Shown: positions 34,897 through 44,910, counted from the stretch's first letter. The stretch is DNA of 64,000 nucleotides from an uncultured Muribaculaceae bacterium (GCA_910587185.1 CAJULY010000003.1:1-64000), one strand, 5' to 3'. A program made the numbers and translations. Notes: generated by a model not told the origin, from the letters alone.

Positions 34897-36777
34897 ATGG
34901 AAGCAGCAAACCATACCAACGCCAACAACGCAGTAAACGTGACCACAATCGCCCTCTCGCTCATTCAGCCGAGTGGCTTCAACCCCCGAAAGAGTTTCGA
35001 CGAGCAGGCTCTTACCGAACTTGCCGATTCTATCCGTCAGCACGGGGTGATACAGCCTGTAGGGTTGCGCCCCATACCCGGCACCGACCGATACGAGATA
35101 GTGTTCGGCGAAAGGCGTTACCGCGCCTCGCTCATAGCCGAGCAGACGGGAATCCCGGCAGAGATATATGACAACCTTTCCGACAAGGAGGCGGAGGAAA
35201 TGGCGATTACCGAGAATCTGCAACGGCAGGACATCGCCCCTATGGAGGAAGCCTCGGCTTTCCGTCGCCTCATAGAGAGCGGACGCTACGACGCGCAGTC
35301 ACTCGCCGTGCAGGTAGGCAAGAGCGTGGCCTATATCCGCACCCGAATGAAACTTACGACCCTCATACCCGAAATAGCCTCATTGCTTGACACGGACGAC
35401 ATCACCGTCAGCGTGGCCTCCGAGATATGCCGTTACGGCGAGGACATCCAGCGTGAGGTTTACGAAAAGCACCTCAAAGACGGTCTGCCGTACAATAGTT
35501 GGCGTGGCATGAACGCCTCTAAGGTGGCGCAGATGATAGAGCGCGACTTCACAACCGAGCTTTGCCGTTACAGCTTCGACAAATCAGCGTGTGCCTCATG
35601 CCCCCACAACACCTGCAATCTGCTCCTTTTCGTGGAAGAGGGCTACGAGGGAAAATGCGCAAAATCCTCATGCCTCAAAGAGAAGCACACCGCATACCTC
35701 GCCGAAAAGGCAGTATCCATGCTTGCCGAATACCCCGAAGCCAACCTCTGCCAATACCAATACGACACCAACGAGGCGGTTGCCTCGCGCCTTGCCGAAA
35801 TGGGCTACGAGATAGAGACCGTAAGCGATTATCCCAAACGCTTCCCGACCGAACCCGACGCACCGCAGAGGGAGGAAGATGATACCGACGAGGAATACGC
35901 GGATATGGTGCAGGACTATCAAGAGGAAATGCAGGAGTATTACACTGAACGTGCCGAACTGCTCTCAAAGAGCGAGGCAGGAGAAATAACCCTCTATATA
36001 TGGGTTGGGCGCAATGACGTGACCCTCGGCTACAAGGCTGTGCCCGTAAAACAGCGCGAGGACGGCAGTGCCTCCACCGCGATAATAGCCGACTTGAAGG
36101 CAAAGGATATGCGTAACAAGGAGATAGCCGTTGAGCATACAATCGCCGACACAAAGGAGCAAATCAAAAAGGTTGACATCACCGAGGCGAAATTCTCCAA
36201 CGAGGAAGACAAGATGATATATTTCTTCCTGCTCTCATCGCTTCGCAGGGAGCATTACGAGGCCGTGGGTCTGACCGACCGTGACCCATACAAGGCTCTC
36301 GACGACATGGAGAAAATGGCAATCATCGCCAAACTCAACGCCAAGACCAAGGCGATTATCCGCAGGGATTTCCTTATCGCCAATTTCCAAGGCGCATACC
36401 GCACCAACGCAATATCCGGCCTCCTTTTCGCTTTCGCCAAGAAGCACATGCCGGACGAGTTCGCGGCAATCGAGAGCCAATACAACGAGATATACGAGAA
36501 GCGTCACAAACGCCTTGAAGAGCGCATAGCGCAACTCAGACCTACCGACTTGCCGGAGGCTGAACCCGAGGCTCCCGAAACTGCCGAAACGCCCGAAGCC
36601 GACGAGCCGGAGGAAGCCGTGACCGACCCTGCCGAGGAAATTGCGGCTGAACCTGCCGATAAAGCACCCGAAGAAACCACCGAAGAAACCACCGAAGAAG
36701 CCGAGGTCATTCAACCCGACCCTGCCGAGGACGCACCGCAGGGAACTGACAACGACACCGAAGAAGCTGCCGCCTAA
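34897..36777 (+). CDS. ParB/Spo0J-like protein with long acidic tail
   Basis: 626 residues. The N-terminal ParB/sulfiredoxin-like domain (about 12-110) has Gly-Glu-Arg-Arg-Tyr-Arg-Ala and Glu-Asn-Leu-Gln-Arg-Gln-Asp, and is followed by a KorB-like HTH (about 125-190). There is a Cys cluster near 235-265 and a very Glu/Pro/Ala-rich C-terminus from about 550. This resembles ParB-domain proteins of plasmid leading regions more than partition proteins, and no parA lies beside it. The frame is open from 34801, but that part lies in the leader repeat; the ATG at 34897 starts the conserved part. Confidence 0.8.
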   Translation: MEAANHTNANNAVNVTTIALSLIQPSGFNPRKSFDEQALTELADSIRQHGVIQPVGLRPIPGTDRYEIVFGERRYRASLIAEQTGIPAEIYDNLSDKEAEEMAITENLQRQDIAPMEEASAFRRLIESGRYDAQSLAVQVGKSVAYIRTRMKLTTLIPEIASLLDTDDITVSVASEICRYGEDIQREVYEKHLKDGLPYNSWRGMNASKVAQMIERDFTTELCRYSFDKSACASCPHNTCNLLLFVEEGYEGKCAKSSCLKEKHTAYLAEKAVSMLAEYPEANLCQYQYDTNEAVASRLAEMGYEIETVSDYPKRFPTEPDAPQREEDDTDEEYADMVQDYQEEMQEYYTERAELLSKSEAGEITLYIWVGRNDVTLGYKAVPVKQREDGSASTAIIADLKAKDMRNKEIAVEHTIADTKEQIKKVDITEAKFSNEEDKMIYFFLLSSLRREHYEAVGLTDRDPYKALDDMEKMAIIAKLNAKTKAIIRRDFLIANFQGAYRTNAISGLLFAFAKKHMPDEFAAIESQYNEIYEKRHKRLEERIAQLRPTDLPEAEPEAPETAETPEADEPEEAVTDPAEEIAAEPADKAPEETTEETTEEAEVIQPDPAEDAPQGTDNDTEEAAA

Positions 36778-36795
36778 GCGATAGGCAAATGTTTG

Positions 36796-36838
36796 AGCAA
36801 GCCACCCCAAACCGAATGGTGCGGGGTGGCTTTTGCTC
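36796..36838. terminator. Bidirectional terminator after the parB-like gene
   Basis: Arms GAGCAA-GCCACCCC and GGGGTGGC-TTTTGCTC form a long stem with a T4 tract. The region 36839-37082 between this and the convergent DUF3943 gene holds nothing else I can identify. Confidence 0.75.
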
Positions 36839-37082
36839 GTACCCGACCAAAAGCCGCCGGTTTTGGAAACCTGTCAGCCAGACTGATTTGGAAAATTGTT
36901 TATCAAATAAGCCCCATAGGATATTACATATAATCAGGATGTCGGGGAAGACTGCTACTAATTGACAGATTTCTGTATCTGAAAAACGAGGGAGACTATT
37001 TTAATTAGTGAATAACATTCATTGCTGACCAATTTAGTAAAACAAGATAATAGGTTTGTGAATACCTATATTATATATGGAC

Positions 37083-38696
37083 TCAAAACTTGTATGTCAG
37101 CATCAAGTGAAACCCAAGCTGCTTGCTCTCTATATGAGGACTTATGGTTGATGTTCCCCCATCTCTTATGGTCAATCCATCATAATTGGTATTTCTGATA
37201 TACATATCGAATCCTGCCGTGAAATACAACCTTTTCCAAATGTCATAGCTAAATGATGCCTCAAAATGATTGAATGAAGAATTAGAGGAATCACCTTGCA
37301 CATTGACAGGCTTGCCTTCTGGTGTAGTTGACCAATCAAAATCAGAATCATAGCCATTCCATGTATAAATCTTGTAAAACTGGTTTGCAAGCCTTAACGA
37401 CAGCCTGTCATTCCAAAGATTAAGATTTGCTCCCGCCTTTATTGAGAATCCTGATCCCCAGTTGTAGTTGCGGTGATAGTCACGATAGAAGTCGGTAAGG
37501 ATTCCCGCCAAAGCTATACCGTTTAGATGCAGAAAACCGTCAATTCTCATTATCGGCAATGGCTTGTATCTGAACATAACGCCGCCTCCGACCGAAGCCG
37601 GGGCACCCAGCTTGTACGGTACGGCGCATGGAAACAGTTTCGAGCTGTTTCTCTCTTCGCGGATTGTGTCAGAGTCAAAAAAGTCAAAATGCTGGTATAG
37701 ACCAACATTTAGGTTTAAATCTTTTTTATCCACAATCTCCTTTGAAAGAAGTCTGCCGACAATCTCTGCACGACTTAAAAGCGGCTGAGATTTTATTCCC
37801 TGTACTTCAAGCAAGAAAGTAAAATAATCGTATGGAGCTTTCGTTGTCTCAGCAAATTTGTCGCCATACTCTATATTTACTTCCGCCGCAACGCCTGCCT
37901 TGGTACCCTCGTCATTATCCCACAATGTAAGCAATCGTCCGCCTAACGATAGCTCTACACTGATTGGGGGAATTCCGAAATTGCGTCCGGGAGTATTGCG
38001 CTTTTTCCAGGCATCACCGGAAAATATACGGGTAAGTCCCCTCATGGGGTTAACAACGAATGCAGCAAGCTCCCTTCCAAATCTTTCCCCACCCGATGCT
38101 CGGTCGTCGATGATAAGGTCGGAAGCCCTGTAAAGCACCTCTCCGATAGCGGCACCGCCCACAGGGGTGGCTATTATATCGTTTGTAGAGGGGTATTCAC
38201 ACTCCATGAACATCTCCCACATGGCACTGCCTCCTATGGCAAACAGTTCCGACTGCCAGAAATTATAGCCGTTGGAACGCCCTGCATTGAAGAAAATTGA
38301 TCCATTATAGGGATGGTCGAACATATTGGTATGCAGATGGTCGTCATCCCACTCGAAGCCGTGCCGGAAATTCTCTTTGATGGTGCTCCATGATATATAG
38401 GCATAGTGCCCGTCAAGCACATAACGGTCGAACGCCCATAAACCGATATTGAAACCGACAGTCTCTCCGGCAGCGCGCCAGAAATGCTTCTTTCGATACC
38501 TTGCAACATCAATACTGTCTGGAGGAACCACCTCCGAGACAGTGTGTGAGTCTTGAAACCGGAGTTTGCCCGAAGATATAACAGATAAGGTATCCGCCTT
38601 CTCTAATGTGTCGGTGTCAATCTGGGAGTAAGCCGGCAATATTGCAGCATATACTGATATAATTACTAAAAGCAAAAGTCTTTTCATATTGTTCAT
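37083..38696 (-). CDS. DUF3943 outer-membrane protein
   Basis: 537 residues with a signal peptide (about 1-24, counting from the second Met). The DUF3943 region (about 75-240) has Trp-Arg-Ala-Ala-Gly-Glu and His-Pro-Tyr-Asn-Gly motifs. The C-terminal half is composed of beta strands ending in an aromatic residue, as outer-membrane barrels do. Last gene of a four-gene minus-strand cargo operon with a TonB receptor and two lipoproteins, so it probably takes part in the same surface function. Confidence 0.8.
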   Translation of the reverse strand: MNNMKRLLLLVIISVYAAILPAYSQIDTDTLEKADTLSVISSGKLRFQDSHTVSEVVPPDSIDVARYRKKHFWRAAGETVGFNIGLWAFDRYVLDGHYAYISWSTIKENFRHGFEWDDDHLHTNMFDHPYNGSIFFNAGRSNGYNFWQSELFAIGGSAMWEMFMECEYPSTNDIIATPVGGAAIGEVLYRASDLIIDDRASGGERFGRELAAFVVNPMRGLTRIFSGDAWKKRNTPGRNFGIPPISVELSLGGRLLTLWDNDEGTKAGVAAEVNIEYGDKFAETTKAPYDYFTFLLEVQGIKSQPLLSRAEIVGRLLSKEIVDKKDLNLNVGLYQHFDFFDSDTIREERNSSKLFPCAVPYKLGAPASVGGGVMFRYKPLPIMRIDGFLHLNGIALAGILTDFYRDYHRNYNWGSGFSIKAGANLNLWNDRLSLRLANQFYKIYTWNGYDSDFDWSTTPEGKPVNVQGDSSNSSFNHFEASFSYDIWKRLYFTAGFDMYIRNTNYDGLTIRDGGTSTISPHIESKQLGFHLMLTYKF

Positions 38697-38702
38697 CTCA
38701 TC

Positions 38703-39686
38703 TTATTCAGTTGGAAATGGTCCTACAATCTTCATTACATCAATCTCACTTTCTGCCATAGTATAGCACCCCAATATGCCAACTCCGCCCTCTATGTTAG
38801 AGAAAACCTTTACCGGGTCAGCAATGCCGAGGTCAATCATACCACCCTGCAGCCCTTTGTCTCCCGTCTGGTTTATCAGAACGCTTACAAGATAGTCATA
38901 ATATGCCTTGGAGATTGCATAAAGTCTGAATCCACGCTTCATCTGTGTTTTTCTCCATTCATTAGACCCTTTTACCATCTGCACTATTTCCTTGACTACA
39001 ATGGTGTGTTCTTTACCATCAATCCCTTTGTCAGAAAAAGGAAGCCCGTATGGTGAATATGGCTCCCATCCTGGAAGTGTGGAATGGATTTGGCTGGCAA
39101 GCTGCTGAAATACAAGCTCATGGGTAAAGTCTCGTTCTCCCATCCTGATGTCCTTGCCTCGCTCCACCGCGTCCCATTGCAGAAAATAATAATTGTCTTC
39201 ATCCGGACGGTCTGTAAACGTAATGCCATACGTGAATATAAAGTCTGAGTTGGTATAGATACTTACCGGACCCTGCCGCTCTACCGAGACTCCTTCTATG
39301 CTGGCCGCATCCGGCATAATGTCGGATGCGGAGACGAAGGTCTCTGAGTATTCGGTGCTGATAGTAACCCTGTCACCAGACTGTATTTTTATATCCGATA
39401 TATATAGATTTCTTGTTTTATCATATTCCATGATTCCTCTTCCAACTTCGTTTACCTTAACCAATATGTTAAGGTCTTTCACGTATGTCCTGTCGTTATG
39501 GATGTCGGAAAAGAAATAGGTCTTTGTCGCCGACACCTGCAGTGAAGAATCCGGACATACCAAAGAATTGATGGTAAGGATATTCTCGCCGTCCTTGTCG
39601 CGGTATTCGTCAAGATCCACCTCGTGATAGCACGAGATAAGCATGACCGGGAACAAGGCTGAAAGCAGATATTGTTTGTTTCGCAT
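38703..39686 (-). CDS. DUF4249 lipoprotein
   Basis: 327 residues with a lipobox ending at Cys19 (Leu-Ile-Ser-Cys). It has a DUF4249-like body, a beta-rich family of Bacteroidetes surface lipoproteins usually encoded next to TonB-dependent receptors. It lies 3 bp after the receptor gene and would be its surface-exposed partner, analogous to SusD-type lids. That partnership is inference. Confidence 0.8.
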   Translation of the reverse strand: MRNKQYLLSALFPVMLISCYHEVDLDEYRDKDGENILTINSLVCPDSSLQVSATKTYFFSDIHNDRTYVKDLNILVKVNEVGRGIMEYDKTRNLYISDIKIQSGDRVTISTEYSETFVSASDIMPDAASIEGVSVERQGPVSIYTNSDFIFTYGITFTDRPDEDNYYFLQWDAVERGKDIRMGERDFTHELVFQQLASQIHSTLPGWEPYSPYGLPFSDKGIDGKEHTIVVKEIVQMVKGSNEWRKTQMKRGFRLYAISKAYYDYLVSVLINQTGDKGLQGGMIDLGIADPVKVFSNIEGGVGILGCYTMAESEIDVMKIVGPFPTE

Positions 39687-39689
39687 TTT

Positions 39690-41981
39690 TTAGAATGAAT
39701 ATGTATAGGAGACTGATGGAATTATAGGAATGAAGCTCAACGTCTTGAACGCTCTGTGCCAGTTATCTTTGTTGGCGGAGTCAATAATGTTGTTCTCATT
39801 GTCTTTCTTGATAGTTATGGCATTCATCCGACAATAGGCATTGTAGAGACTGAAATTCCAAACCCCGGAACGTCCGTTCTTATATGTCTTGTAGATGCTC
39901 ATGCCGAGGTCAAGCCTGTGGTATGCCGGAAGACGCACATTGTTTCTCGATGAATAATAGTCTATTCCGTCAACTTCGTTGCCGTATCCCGGAGGACCTA
40001 CTGTAGGCGCGTCGGGGAACTGGCTCCCAGGTATGTCATAGTTATACATCGAGAGTGTGAGCCGGTTGCCGGTCATATAAGTCCACCCGGCATTGAAATC
40101 TATTTTGTCGTTGAGCTTGTAAGACAGGTTTATATTGATTTTGTGACGGTTGTCAAACTTTGCAGGGAACTTTCTTCCGATATTCAAATCCTCAAACTTG
40201 CGCCAGTTCCACATCAGCCCGTAACCGAGCGAGCCTGTAAACCTGCCCGCCTCCTTTGTAACACTAAAATCCAGCCCGTAAGACCACCCTTTCCCGGAAG
40301 TGAGTTTCTCATTCCATGAGAGTCCGGGATTCAGTACAGATACGCCTTCACGATATTCGAGAAGATTGTCCATGTCCTTATACCATCCCTCAAAAGAGAA
40401 ATACATATACCATGGAAGGTTGCCGTAAAATCCCAGTGAATACTGGTCACTTCTTAGAGGCTTGAACCCTGCGGCGACGGGTTGCCAAAGGTCGGTTGGA
40501 AGACTTATATAGTTGTTTGAAACCTGCTGCACATATTGGTGCATTCTCGCATAGCTTGCCTTGACGCTATAGTTTGTCCCTATGGCTATCTTCAGAGATG
40601 CCCTTGGTTCAATATTGGAAAATGTGTGTCCCTGAATTCGGCAAAATGTCCCTCTAAGACCTAAGTTGAACGCTATCTTGTCATTGAAGTTTAGAGTGTT
40701 GTCAAGGTATGCAGCCAGTTCATTGGATGAGATATGAGGGCTGTTATTGTCATCCTCACTGCATTCCCCGTCGGAATAGAATTGGTTTACAAGACCTTCC
40801 GGCAGATAGTCGTGGCTGACAAACTCTATTCCGGCTCGAAGCCTGTAAGTTTTGGAGAAATCGGCAAGATAGCTTGTCCTGACACCGATGTCGGCGATGC
40901 TGTTTTTTGTCCGACTTTTGTTATATCCGTATGTGTCAGAATCCTCCAGATCACTCTGATATTCCCTTTCCTGACGGTAGGTGGAAGAATATTTGGAGTA
41001 ATATACAGATGTATTCCATATCCCTGGTCCGAGTCTGTAGTCGAATGCACCGAGCACACCCCAGTTGCCCCATGACAGACGATTGACATCCTCATCAAAG
41101 AAACGGGTGGTTGACTCAGTGTCGTCAGGCACCGGTATGCCGTCAGGCCCCACTACATAGCTCTCATTCTTACCCTCAAATTCACGCAGGCCTATTTTGA
41201 GGCGGTCATGACCATAATATCCTATTATATAAGCCGTCATGTCTTGGTTAAACTTGTGGTCAAGACGGAGATTGAGGTCAGTGAAGCTATATCCGGCAAT
41301 ATGTTTCTTTCCTTTTTTCTTTTCAACCGCGTTCATTATTGCAAGTGTCGGTGCCGAGACCAGGTCAATCCATGAACGCCTGACACCTATGGTAAATGCC
41401 GTACGGTCTTTTATAACAGGTCCGGTAAGGAAGATATTGGCGCTGAGCAACCCCACGGAAAACTTTCCATGAAACTTTTCAAAATCAGAACGCTTCATGG
41501 CAACATCAGTTATTGAAGATATTCTCCCTCCGTAGCGCGCAGGAAATGCGGCCTTGTAGAAGTCAACACGGCTTACAGTCGGGACATTGAACGACGAGAA
41601 TATGCCTCCAAGATGGCTAACATGATAAAGCGGTAAACCTTGGTAGAGAAAAAGGTTCTGGTCATTGTCTCCGCCTCTCACATACATTCCCGTGAATCCT
41701 TCGACACCCTGGGAGACCCCAGGCAGAGTCTGCAATGCCTTGACAATATCAGGTTCGCCAAACATCACTGGTAAGTCCATTACCATCTTGTTACTTAGGC
41801 TTATCCTTCCCATTTCCGGAGCGTTGAGGTTGCGGTCGGCACCATAACCCCGTACTTCCACTTCTTTCAGTACATTGACTTTGCCGACTGAATCGGACGT
41901 GGCAAAGCCGTCTTGACCTAAAACACAGATGGCAGGGAAGCAAAACAGCCCTGCCATAATGGCGATTATCCTTAATGTCAT
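39690..41981 (-). CDS. TonB-dependent outer-membrane receptor
   Basis: 763 residues: signal peptide (1-22), plug domain (about 35-150, with Leu-Pro-Gly-Val and Tyr-Val-Arg-Gly-Gly-Asp) and a full beta-barrel ending in an aromatic Phe. It has no N-terminal carboxypeptidase-regulatory domain, unlike many relatives. With its DUF4249 and DUF3943 partners it forms a cargo operon for import or binding of an unknown ligand. The ICE therefore alters the recipient's surface. Its start overlaps the upstream lipoprotein stop by 4 bp. Confidence 0.88.
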   Translation of the reverse strand: MTLRIIAIMAGLFCFPAICVLGQDGFATSDSVGKVNVLKEVEVRGYGADRNLNAPEMGRISLSNKMVMDLPVMFGEPDIVKALQTLPGVSQGVEGFTGMYVRGGDNDQNLFLYQGLPLYHVSHLGGIFSSFNVPTVSRVDFYKAAFPARYGGRISSITDVAMKRSDFEKFHGKFSVGLLSANIFLTGPVIKDRTAFTIGVRRSWIDLVSAPTLAIMNAVEKKKGKKHIAGYSFTDLNLRLDHKFNQDMTAYIIGYYGHDRLKIGLREFEGKNESYVVGPDGIPVPDDTESTTRFFDEDVNRLSWGNWGVLGAFDYRLGPGIWNTSVYYSKYSSTYRQEREYQSDLEDSDTYGYNKSRTKNSIADIGVRTSYLADFSKTYRLRAGIEFVSHDYLPEGLVNQFYSDGECSEDDNNSPHISSNELAAYLDNTLNFNDKIAFNLGLRGTFCRIQGHTFSNIEPRASLKIAIGTNYSVKASYARMHQYVQQVSNNYISLPTDLWQPVAAGFKPLRSDQYSLGFYGNLPWYMYFSFEGWYKDMDNLLEYREGVSVLNPGLSWNEKLTSGKGWSYGLDFSVTKEAGRFTGSLGYGLMWNWRKFEDLNIGRKFPAKFDNRHKININLSYKLNDKIDFNAGWTYMTGNRLTLSMYNYDIPGSQFPDAPTVGPPGYGNEVDGIDYYSSRNNVRLPAYHRLDLGMSIYKTYKNGRSGVWNFSLYNAYCRMNAITIKKDNENNIIDSANKDNWHRAFKTLSFIPIIPSVSYTYSF

Positions 41982-42433
41982 TTTGTAGTTAGCTTAAGGA
42001 TAAGACCTTTATTCTCGTGATGCGAGAGGGGATCGCCGGTAAACTCGCCGACGTACTCATATTCTATATTCTGTATCATGGTCGTGCCTTTGAACCCCAT
42101 TATATTGGAGACAGTCACAAACGACGACTTATCGCCTTCCAAGGGGAAGCCGGCAATCGATACGGTAGTCGTATAAGTCGGATCCGACGGATGGGCTATT
42201 TGGTCCAGATCCTTATCGGGGTCTAAATTGGCATCTAAAAGCCTTGAAGTCAATGTTACAGAGGATACTGTCATGGTCTCTTTTCCGTCAACACTGAACT
42301 CAAGTTGTTTCCCCGAATAAATGCCGTCGCGATAGCTTGGAGAATTGGGGAGTGATGGCTCAGTCTCCTCATTATTGCAAGACAATATTACTAATGGTAC
42401 TATAAAGAGCCAAATCCTATATATCAATTTCAT
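41978..42433 (-). CDS. Small lipoprotein, first gene of the receptor operon
   Basis: 151 residues with a lipobox ending at Cys19 (Ile-Leu-Ser-Cys) and a beta-rich acidic body. No family recognised with confidence. It is translationally coupled to the TonB receptor gene (4-bp overlap) and thus likely a periplasmic or surface partner. Confidence 0.7.
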   Translation of the reverse strand: MKLIYRIWLFIVPLVILSCNNEETEPSLPNSPSYRDGIYSGKQLEFSVDGKETMTVSSVTLTSRLLDANLDPDKDLDQIAHPSDPTYTTTVSIAGFPLEGDKSSFVTVSNIMGFKGTTMIQNIEYEYVGEFTGDPLSHHENKGLILKLTTK

Positions 42434-42485
42434 TATTTATTCTTATAAAACTGGGGTTTAGCGAATCAAAGCTACATTTTAGAAA

Positions 42486-42521
42486 TTTACCCCTGCTACA
42501 TATTACTGCGGCAGGGGTAAA
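42486..42521 (-). terminator. Terminator after the crystallin-like lipoprotein gene
   Basis: Perfect 11-bp arms (42486-42496 and 42511-42521) downstream of the stop at 42546 on the minus strand, with a short T-rich run after it. Confidence 0.65.
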
Positions 42522-42545
42522 TCATAATATTTATACATCACACCC

Positions 42546-43346
42546 TTAAATTGAGGGCTGGTATTGACCTTTCTTCGCAAATAATAATTTGAAAGAAGAC
42601 ATCTTATCATTAAATCCCGGAAGGCTCGGATATTTTTTTACCGAAGTAGGAGGAGCTACACAAGTAATGGTGCGATCACTGAAATTACGATCATCGTAGC
42701 CGATAAATACAGCCTCAATTTCAGAACAGGGGTATTCAAAATAACCCAATTTAAAGATTTTATTGGGATCATCGGGCATGTTGTTTGTCAAGATTAGAGA
42801 CGAACACTTATCGTTAAACTCCCAAGGCTTATTTTTTAAGTTGGCCACCTCAGTATAGATAATCGAGTCATTCAACTGGAAAGAATAGTTTCTATCCTTG
42901 AAGTCTCTATCATCATATAATGTAACCTCAGCCAAGTCATTGTACCCTGCACGCGTAAGGGCTACGGCAAGAGCAGCATCAACAGCCTCAATACTCTCAT
43001 CCACCTCTATACCATTCGAATCGAGATTATTCTTCAAATCAGGATAGAATGTAATGTTGTGCGAATCTTTGGCAGAGATAGACCAATCCAAATCGTTCGC
43101 AAGCTCTTCGGCATAGATTGCCGAGAACTCCGAGTCAAGGAACAAGAAGTCCCCATTCTCGTCATAAGAAGTTGGCACATTCTGGTAAGTTTTGCCTTTA
43201 TATGTAATATTAAGGCATTCGACCAATTCACCAGATCTGGTCGAAATTTCTTCGTCCTGTGGGACAGGAACATCCGCATCGTTACTACAAGACCAAAGTC
43301 CCGCGATTGAAGCAACGAGCAAAGAATACAATAATGTTTTCTTCAT
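42546..43346 (-). CDS. Lipoprotein with beta-gamma-crystallin repeats
   Basis: 266 residues with a lipobox ending at Cys20. Two units resemble beta-gamma-crystallin motifs. Each has a Tyr-Asp-Asp-Arg-(Asp/Asn)-Phe strand (141-152 and 217-224) followed by an Asn-Asp-Lys-x-Ser-Ser calcium-binding-type sequence (178-183 and 246-251). This fold is also used by some secreted protease inhibitors and toxins. The gene has its own consensus promoter and terminator and lies directly upstream of the receptor operon on the same strand. Cargo of unknown function, probably exposed on the cell surface. Confidence 0.7.
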   Translation of the reverse strand: MKKTLLYSLLVASIAGLWSCSNDADVPVPQDEEISTRSGELVECLNITYKGKTYQNVPTSYDENGDFLFLDSEFSAIYAEELANDLDWSISAKDSHNITFYPDLKNNLDSNGIEVDESIEAVDAALAVALTRAGYNDLAEVTLYDDRDFKDRNYSFQLNDSIIYTEVANLKNKPWEFNDKCSSLILTNNMPDDPNKIFKLGYFEYPCSEIEAVFIGYDDRNFSDRTITCVAPPTSVKKYPSLPGFNDKMSSFKLLFAKKGQYQPSI

Positions 43347-43467
43347 CTGTTAGTTGTTGTATATGTTTTTATAGTATAACGCAACAAGAGGATAATTGTT
43401 CAGCAGTGTAAAAATCTTAGGAATAATTAACATTTAGAGCGTTACTTCTTCTTGATGAATTATTTTG

Positions 43468-43499
43468 CAAAGTTATAAATTATTTTCTAACCCTCCAAA
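43468..43499 (-). promoter_or_regulatory. Promoter of the crystallin-like lipoprotein gene
   Basis: TTTG (43499-43496), a 20-bp spacer and TAACTTTG (43475-43468) on the minus strand, an exact consensus match. The predicted leader is about 115 nt. Confidence 0.75.
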
Positions 43500-44276
43500 T
43501 ATAAAATTGTTTTTTTGATTTGCGAACCACAAACAGTAGCACAAATAGCATTTGGATTAAAGCCTAAATATAACATAACTCTCTGTAAATTAGCAGATAA
43601 TATCATTAGTGCCCTTTGCCACTACAACGATGAGGAGTTCTGACATCTATCTATACATCTTAGGGAAACCTACCGGGCTGAAGCCGAGGCAAAGCGGAGC
43701 GAGGTGTGGGCGCATGGAGCGCATCACGCCTCACTACCTTGCATTCCTCCGCTCCCTCCCGAATACCTGATAATCCGGGCTATATGCCATGTCCGTGAGC
43801 CGGGAGGCACACCGACATCACATATAGCCTTTCGTGTGTAAACCGGCCGCGCCACAAGACTGAAGCCTCCGTGAAGGCGGCTTCCGACTTGATCCGCGCT
43901 CTATGCCCGGAACACCGCAACCCCGATGCCGTGAACGGCATCCGGCCTGCCGCAACCTGCCGGTTAAGGTCGCCGGATATACTTTTTTGTTTGAAAACCC
44001 TGCGGGCTTCACCTGCGGCGGCGTTTTTGTGTGCGAAGCTACGGCGGACGGGCGGAACGACAAGTGACGCCGCGCTTGAGGTCGGAGTTCCGCGCCCGTG
44101 AGCCTCCGCATTTTTTGTCGCTCAAAAAATGGGTATCCCGCGCTTGCCCTCTGACTTCACACTTGTCTAATCCGCCCCGGTGGTCCGCCGTGGTGTATGC
44201 ACAAAAAACATACCCCCTGCGGATGAAGCCCGGAGCTTCAAGCCAAAAGGGAAAAAACAAATTCAAACACTAAAAC
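43500..44276 (+). other. Hairpin-rich non-coding stretch before leader repeat copy B
   Basis: No credible gene in about 780 bp. From about 43680 it becomes GC-rich and dense in inverted repeats. Examples are GGCTATATG/CATATAGCC (43778-43786, 43821-43829) and GATGCCGT/ACGGCATC (43925-43932, 43935-43942). The last 240 bp are leader copy B. Confidence 0.6.
44023..44262 (+). repeat. Leader repeat, copy B
   Basis: Closely related to copy C (45736-46006). Both share blocks such as TTGAGGTCGG and GCGCCCGTGAGCCTCCGCA, the GGGTATCCCG box, and a 3' GAAGC hairpin followed by AAAAGGGAAAAAA. It is followed directly by the gene broken at 44664. Confidence 0.75.
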
Positions 44277-44900
44277 ATGGACTATCAAGCAGCAGCAACC
44301 ATCATCGACCGCAATTCGGGTCTTTACGACATTACCACCAACGAGGGCAGAGAACGCAGACGCCTGTTTTTCTCCACACAGGGCTATATATGCGAGTTCG
44401 CTCCACGCTCACGCAGACGCGGCTACATCATACCGCAGTCAACCGTAGCCAACTGGCTCGGAGTAGTGAAAGTGGAGAAGCCTGAAGCAAATATTGTGGA
44501 AAAGTTCAGGCGTTACGCCTCGCGTGCCACCTTCCCCTCGGCTTTCGTGCGAAAATGCCTCATGGCAGACCCTACAAAGGGCTGTTACGAAAACCGGCTC
44601 ACAACCGGCACTCGCATAGATGGTGAGATTATCTCCCTCAAAGCCGTGGAGCGTCATGCGCCGTGAGCGGTAGAGGAATTTCGCAAGGCACTTGCCGAAA
44701 GGTGCGCCTATCATTCCGGCAGGTTCGACTTCCGGGGCTATGACGGCACCCTATGGATAGAGATAGCCGACAAGGACGACGGATATTATCGCAAGGGCGA
44801 CATCAAAGCCGGACTTAGCAAGGAGTATCGCGGCTGTGGCAACGGCTACTACTATCTGTTGATTGACAACGAGCACTTTATAGGAGTTGATATAGACTGA
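44277..44900 (+). pseudogene. Accessory protein gene interrupted by an in-frame TGA
   Basis: A 207-codon frame that reads through one TGA at 44664-44666. The first 129 codons end Arg-His-Ala-Pro. After the stop the same frame continues for 78 codons with normal composition, ending in Gly-Val-Asp-Ile-Asp and a TGA at 44900. No start codon exists just after the internal stop. The simplest explanation is a TGG (Trp) to TGA mutation. No family is recognised; the second half is rich in Asp, Tyr and Gly. First gene after leader copy B. Confidence 0.65.
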
Positions 44901-44910
44901 TTTATAAACC

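Noticed and set aside
43620..44010. Possible CRISPR or tandem array, suggested by repeated stems
   Set aside because: The stems differ in sequence and spacing; there is no regular repeat-spacer pattern here or elsewhere in the window, and no cas gene.
43818..44273. ORFs on both strands of about 75-97 residues in the hairpin-rich stretch
   Set aside because: They overlap one another in several frames, are Arg/Pro/Ala-rich and coincide with inverted repeats and leader copy B.
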